A stretch of 64,000 nt of DNA, from the NCBI GenBank assembly GCA_021018815.1, contig JAITYX010000022.1:1984001-2048000 (forward strand), given 5' to 3'. The notes beneath the pieces were generated by a model. That model did not search any database. It saw nothing but the letters and a program-made list of their open reading frames with translations, and was not told the origin of the DNA. This document shows, in pieces, positions 60,901-64,000 of this stretch. The stretch comes from Talinum fruticosum. Taxonomy: Eukaryota > Streptophyta > Magnoliopsida > Caryophyllales > Talinaceae. Position numbers and translations under genes: made by a program. The stretch's first letter is position 1. Every line of letters begins with the position of its first letter.

Positions 60901-61522
60901 TGTATGATGCCAATTTTTCACATAGGTGTCAGTTTGGCCTTTAAATTGCTTAGCCTTCTTCCTATTAGCTTCTGTTTGTATGGCCTTCAAAAATTCTAAT
61001 GAAAAGCGGAATAGATCGTGATTTATGCCATTGTAAATCAATTACAAAAGCACAAGTCAAGTCCATATGATGTAGCTAAGGTGGGGGAAGATTAATAAGA
61101 ATTACTCTGGGATGTTTTATTCGCTGAACAACATCAAGCCATATATGGACATTGCATGAAGGTTGTATGTCATTTATTATTGCCTAGGTTTGACTCTTTT
61201 CTCATTTGTCAGGAATTTAACTCTGATGCTGATGCCCAAGCAAATCGAGCCATTACATTGAGAGGTTGGTGCTGTATGTTTCACTACTGTGTTTTCACAT
61301 AGGTGTCAGTTAACTTAGTTGGTGAAGTCTTTAGTGCTGGTATTTGGTACTTGAAGCCTAAGTTTAAATCCTATCTACAAGGAGCTTTTACGTCTCCCTC
61401 CATGCCCCCTTCCAAGGAAAAACCTATTACCTTCTCTGTTGGCCTAACTGCAGACGTGTATTGTGTTCTGCTGCTCTGCAGATGGTCAGGTTGAAATGGA
61501 GGTGACTAAACCCCGTGCATAA
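54970..61522 (+). CDS. RNase HI family protein with N-terminal viroplasmin-like domain
   Basis: RNase HI cuts the RNA strand of RNA/DNA hybrids; the N-terminal domain (first described in caulimovirus viroplasmin and eukaryotic RNase H1) binds hybrids. Coding exons: 54970-55068, 57690-57848, 58089-58166 (donor uncertain), 58259-58342, 58551-58649, 59267-59313, 59434-59526, 59609-59752, 60305-60412, 61213-61264 and 61482-61522. Exons 1-2 give FYVVRKGDVIGVYKSFAECQ and SVYKGYGLSKEAESYL. The catalytic half has FDGASKGNPG, NNVAEYRAVILGL, RGDSQLV and DADAQANRAI, so all four acidic residues are present. Length is about 335 residues. A leader intron (54883-54967) precedes the ATG. Exon 6 is 47 nt and breaks the frame; one extra base, perhaps in the CCCCC at 59293-59297, repairs it. 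Intron 1 is 2.6 kb. The compartment cannot be told from this N-terminus. Confidence 0.85.
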
Positions 61523-61860
61523 TCAGCCCATGCTGGAACGGGTGTCTACTATGGTAAAACAGAGGCGAGGGGTGTTCTTTGATGTAGGAAACGTTGTTAG
61601 ACTGAATCTTATGTTAAATTACATGACGAGGAGTATAACTCGGTGAATTTTCTTTACATCCGATGATGCCCTGTTCTATGTAGGTAGGATCCATGAGTTC
61701 CAGCTCTCCAATTTTTCTGAAAATGTTAATTACAACGGTCCTTTGGCCTGATAAATCATTGCAGCCAAAGAATCAACACACAGTAGCTTCTTGATCAAAG
61801 AATCAAACCAAAATGCTGAATTCGGATTCGATCAAACCTTAATAATGCATCAAGGGGAAG
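61523..61860. other. RNase H gene 3' flank
   Basis: Probable 3' untranslated region and spacer up to the copia LTR. Just before the LTR is CAAGGGGAAG (61851-61860), which looks like a polypurine tract, the signal normally found inside an element before a 3' LTR. Confidence 0.5.
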
Positions 61861-62069
61861 TATTAGGAGTAGAATTACACTTGAGCTAGTATTAGACTCC
61901 AAGTAGTCTTATGCTGCCAATATGACTTGAGTTATATTCGGTTTAGGAATTGTGTTAGTATGAGACTTGTACTCCATTCATGTAACTAAATTGTTTCTCT
62001 TATAAAAGGAATCACAGGTTGAAGGAGAGGGCAACAAGCTCTATTCTCTCCAGAATAATTATTTTTACA
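61861..62069 (+). repeat. 5' LTR of copia copy B
   Basis: A short LTR of about 209 bases, TATTAGGAGTAG to TTTTACA, ending directly at the primer-binding site. It contains a TATA-like CTTATAAAAGG at about 61998-62008 and GGAGAGGGCAA near 62023, both shared with the copy A LTR. Confidence 0.8.
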
Positions 62070-62082
62070 TGGTATCGAGCTC
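62070..62082 (+). other. Copia primer-binding site
   Basis: TGGTATCGAGCTC sits directly after the LTR. It resembles the TGGTATCAGAGC complement of initiator-methionine tRNA used by plant copia elements, with a small change in the middle. Confidence 0.75.
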
Positions 62083-62108
62083 TAAAAAAAAAAAAAAAAA
62101 AACACAAC

Positions 62109-64000
62109 ATGAGCAACGACTCGAAGAAAATCGGTGTCAACGATCCCCAATCACCATACTATCTATGTAGTTCGAATAGTCCCGGGAATGTAATCTGCCC
62201 AATTAGTCTCAATGGAAACAATTACGCAAATTGGAGTAAACTCACAATCAATGCCTTAAAGGCCAAAAACAAACCGGTCTTTGTTGATGGTAGCCTAACA
62301 AAACCAGGAGACGATTCTCCGAGATGTCCATGCTCGGGTAAAATGCAATGCTATGGTCATAGCATGGCTCTACAACATTATAGACAAACACCTACACGGT
62401 TCCGTGGCCTATGCTGAAACCGCCAACGAAATATGGACAGATCTAAAGGAAAGATATTCACAAGGAAACGAAATTCGTGTTCATCAACTCCGCGAGAGTT
62501 GACGAGTCACCGACCAAGGAACATTAAGTGTTACTCGAATATTTCACAAAATTAAAAACTTTCTGGGATGAACTTGATGCATACTTACAATTGCCAATGT
62601 GCAATTGTGTAAAAGAGAAAGAATTCAATTTATTCGGGTATCAAGAGTCCGAGAGAATCCATCAATTTTTGATGGGTCTCGATACCACTCAATTCGGAAT
62701 CGTCGGATCCAACATCTTGCACATGGAGCCTTTACCCAACCTCAACAAAGTGTATTCCATAATACTTCGAGAAGAGAGGCGGAAGAGCCTTACCCGAACG
62801 CGAATTGAAGAATCACACTCGAAGGAGCCGCCTTCAAAGCCACCACGAGCAAGCGGCGGCGGGCAAGCTCGTTAATCGCCCAAGATGCACCCATCTGTCG
62901 AAACTCGGCCATGAGAAGTCTCAATGTTTCGAATTAGTCGGATATCCCTCCAATTGGCGCTCTTCACGGCAAAACCGAGCGACTCATACGATGAATCGAA
63001 ACTGGAACAAACCTCGGGGCACGGGACCGCTCGCGTCGGACACCAACTGGAACAAGCAGCACCGGAGTCGGAGGAGTAGCGCACGCGGCCGGGCAACTGT
63101 GTCCGCGGCTGGAAGACGAGGGGACGCGGCTGGAAGACAGGGGAGAGAACCGTTTTGGGTATTCAAGCCCGGCTAGTAATGGGAATGACAGATTTGGTGG
63201 GCTTACTTCTACTCAAGTAGAAGCCTTGTACACCTTCTTTAAAGAAAAAGAGAGTAAGGAAAAATGACCGGTAAGTGTTCTATAAACGGCGTAGAATGGA
63301 TTCTTGATACCGGAGCATCCTTCCATATGACACCCAATGCCCACATTCTAATGAATCGTCACAAGTTAACCGAACCTATACGAATTTCTCTACCGGACGG
63401 TAAAGAGGAATTAGTTACGAAAAGTGGTACCGTGAATTTAGGGAATGACCTAATTTTACGGAATGTGCTTTATCTTCCTACTTTCTCATGCAATCTTATA
63501 TCTCGTTTATCGGTTAACTCATGATCATGATTGTCTTATGATTTGCGGGGGTCGATCTTGTCTTATTCAGGACCTCACCTTAAAGACGCCGATTGGAGCG
63601 GGTGAAGCGAGGAATGGGGTATACTATCTCAAGCATGACATACTCGGAACAACCGCCGCGGTAGTCAAACATGAAGATTTTCAAATTTGGCACAAGCGCC
63701 TTGGTCATCCCTCCGTCGGTAGTTTAAATCCCTTATTAGTAGAGTTTGGTGTTAAGTTAAATAAGGATGTTTTGAGTTGCTTGTGATATTTGTCACCGAG
63801 CAAAACAAACCCGTAGTGTATTTCCGCTCGGCAACTCAAAGGCTCCAAGACCATTTGCTTTAATACATTGTGATTTATGGGGCTATTATCGGGTTCCTAG
63901 TCTTAGTGGAAGCCATTATTTTTTGTGTATTGTGGATGACCACACTCGAGCTGTGTGGGTATTTCTTCTAAAAGACAAAGATGAAGTATGCACAAAAATC
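62109..64000 (+). pseudogene. Copia gag-pol of copy B, partial and frameshifted
   Basis: Gag starts at 62109 (MSNDSKKIGVNDPQ) and has the copia-type N-terminal domain (CPISLNGNNYANWSKLTI, KPVFVDGSLTKP). A frameshift near 62310-62340 breaks it, followed by ANEIWTDLKERYSQGNEIRV and a stop, then FTKLKTFWDELDAYLQLPMC and QESERIHQFLMGLDTTQFG. The zinc knuckle reads CTHLSKLGHEKSQC, with the second Cys replaced. Protease: NGVEWILDTGASFHMTPN near 63281-63335. A frame change near 63505-63520 precedes CLMICGGRSCLIQDLTLK and FQIWHKRLGHPSVGSLN. Integrase begins HCDLWGYYR near 63870 and continues to the edge. Fewer breaks than copy A, but not intact. Confidence 0.85.

Larger units (their letters stand above)
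61861..64000 (+). mobile_element. Ty1/copia retrotransposon copy B, cut by the window edge
   Basis: 5' LTR (61861-62069), primer-binding site (62070-62082), gag, protease, GAG-pre-integrase and the start of integrase are in collinear order. It belongs to the same family as copy A at 32406-36528 and has the same orientation. It is better preserved but still has frameshifts in gag and between protease and integrase. Reverse transcriptase, RNase H and the 3' LTR lie beyond the window. Confidence 0.9.

Noticed and set aside
1..64000. tRNA, rRNA or known small RNA genes
   Set aside because: No cloverleaf with A and B boxes or rRNA segment was recognised by eye; a tRNAscan or Rfam search would be needed to exclude them fully.

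Overview
The window is nuclear DNA of a flowering plant, most likely a eudicot. It has AT-rich intergenic DNA, GT-AG introns, plant-specific gene families (a TBL/PC-esterase and a CSLC glucan synthase) and a dense load of plant transposons. I cannot name the species.

Four host genes are recognisable. (1) A trichome-birefringence-like (TBL) gene on the minus strand at 1074-1917, of which only the first two exons are visible. (2) Translation initiation factor eIF3a on the minus strand at 10843-18634, in 13 coding exons, with a telo-box promoter near 19.7 kb. (3) A CSLC-type cellulose-synthase-like gene on the plus strand at 41951-46518, in 4 exons. (4) An RNase HI family gene with an N-terminal viroplasmin-like hybrid-binding domain, plus strand, 54970-61522, in about 11 coding exons. 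They serve unrelated processes (wall acetylation, translation, xyloglucan backbone synthesis, RNA/DNA hybrid cleavage) and do not form a functional cluster.

The rest is mobile or repetitive DNA. It includes a 5'-truncated L1-type LINE (2657-5455) with a short target duplication; Helitron remnants (about 7.5-9.7 kb) including a head-to-head palindrome; a 0.7-kb foldback element (22953-23649); a degenerate DUF4283-type LINE ORF1 (about 27.3-28.5 kb); and a 1.1-kb element with about 90-bp inverted ends (28604-29727). There is a possible solo LTR (29735-31856), two members of one Ty1/copia family (32406-36528 and 61861 to the window end), and a 5.5-kb Mutator-like element with 285-bp inverted repeats (47387-52928). 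That last element carries a decayed MuDR-type transposase and an antisense GRF zinc-finger gene. Many microsatellites are present.

The most consequential observation for annotation is that all four conserved host genes contain single missing nucleotides (five sites in all). At each site one added base makes the exon length and splice phases fit. This points to assembly indels, or less likely to parallel pseudogenisation. I found no clearly new biological system; the best leads are the MULE with its antisense GRF gene, the Helitron palindrome and the foldback element.
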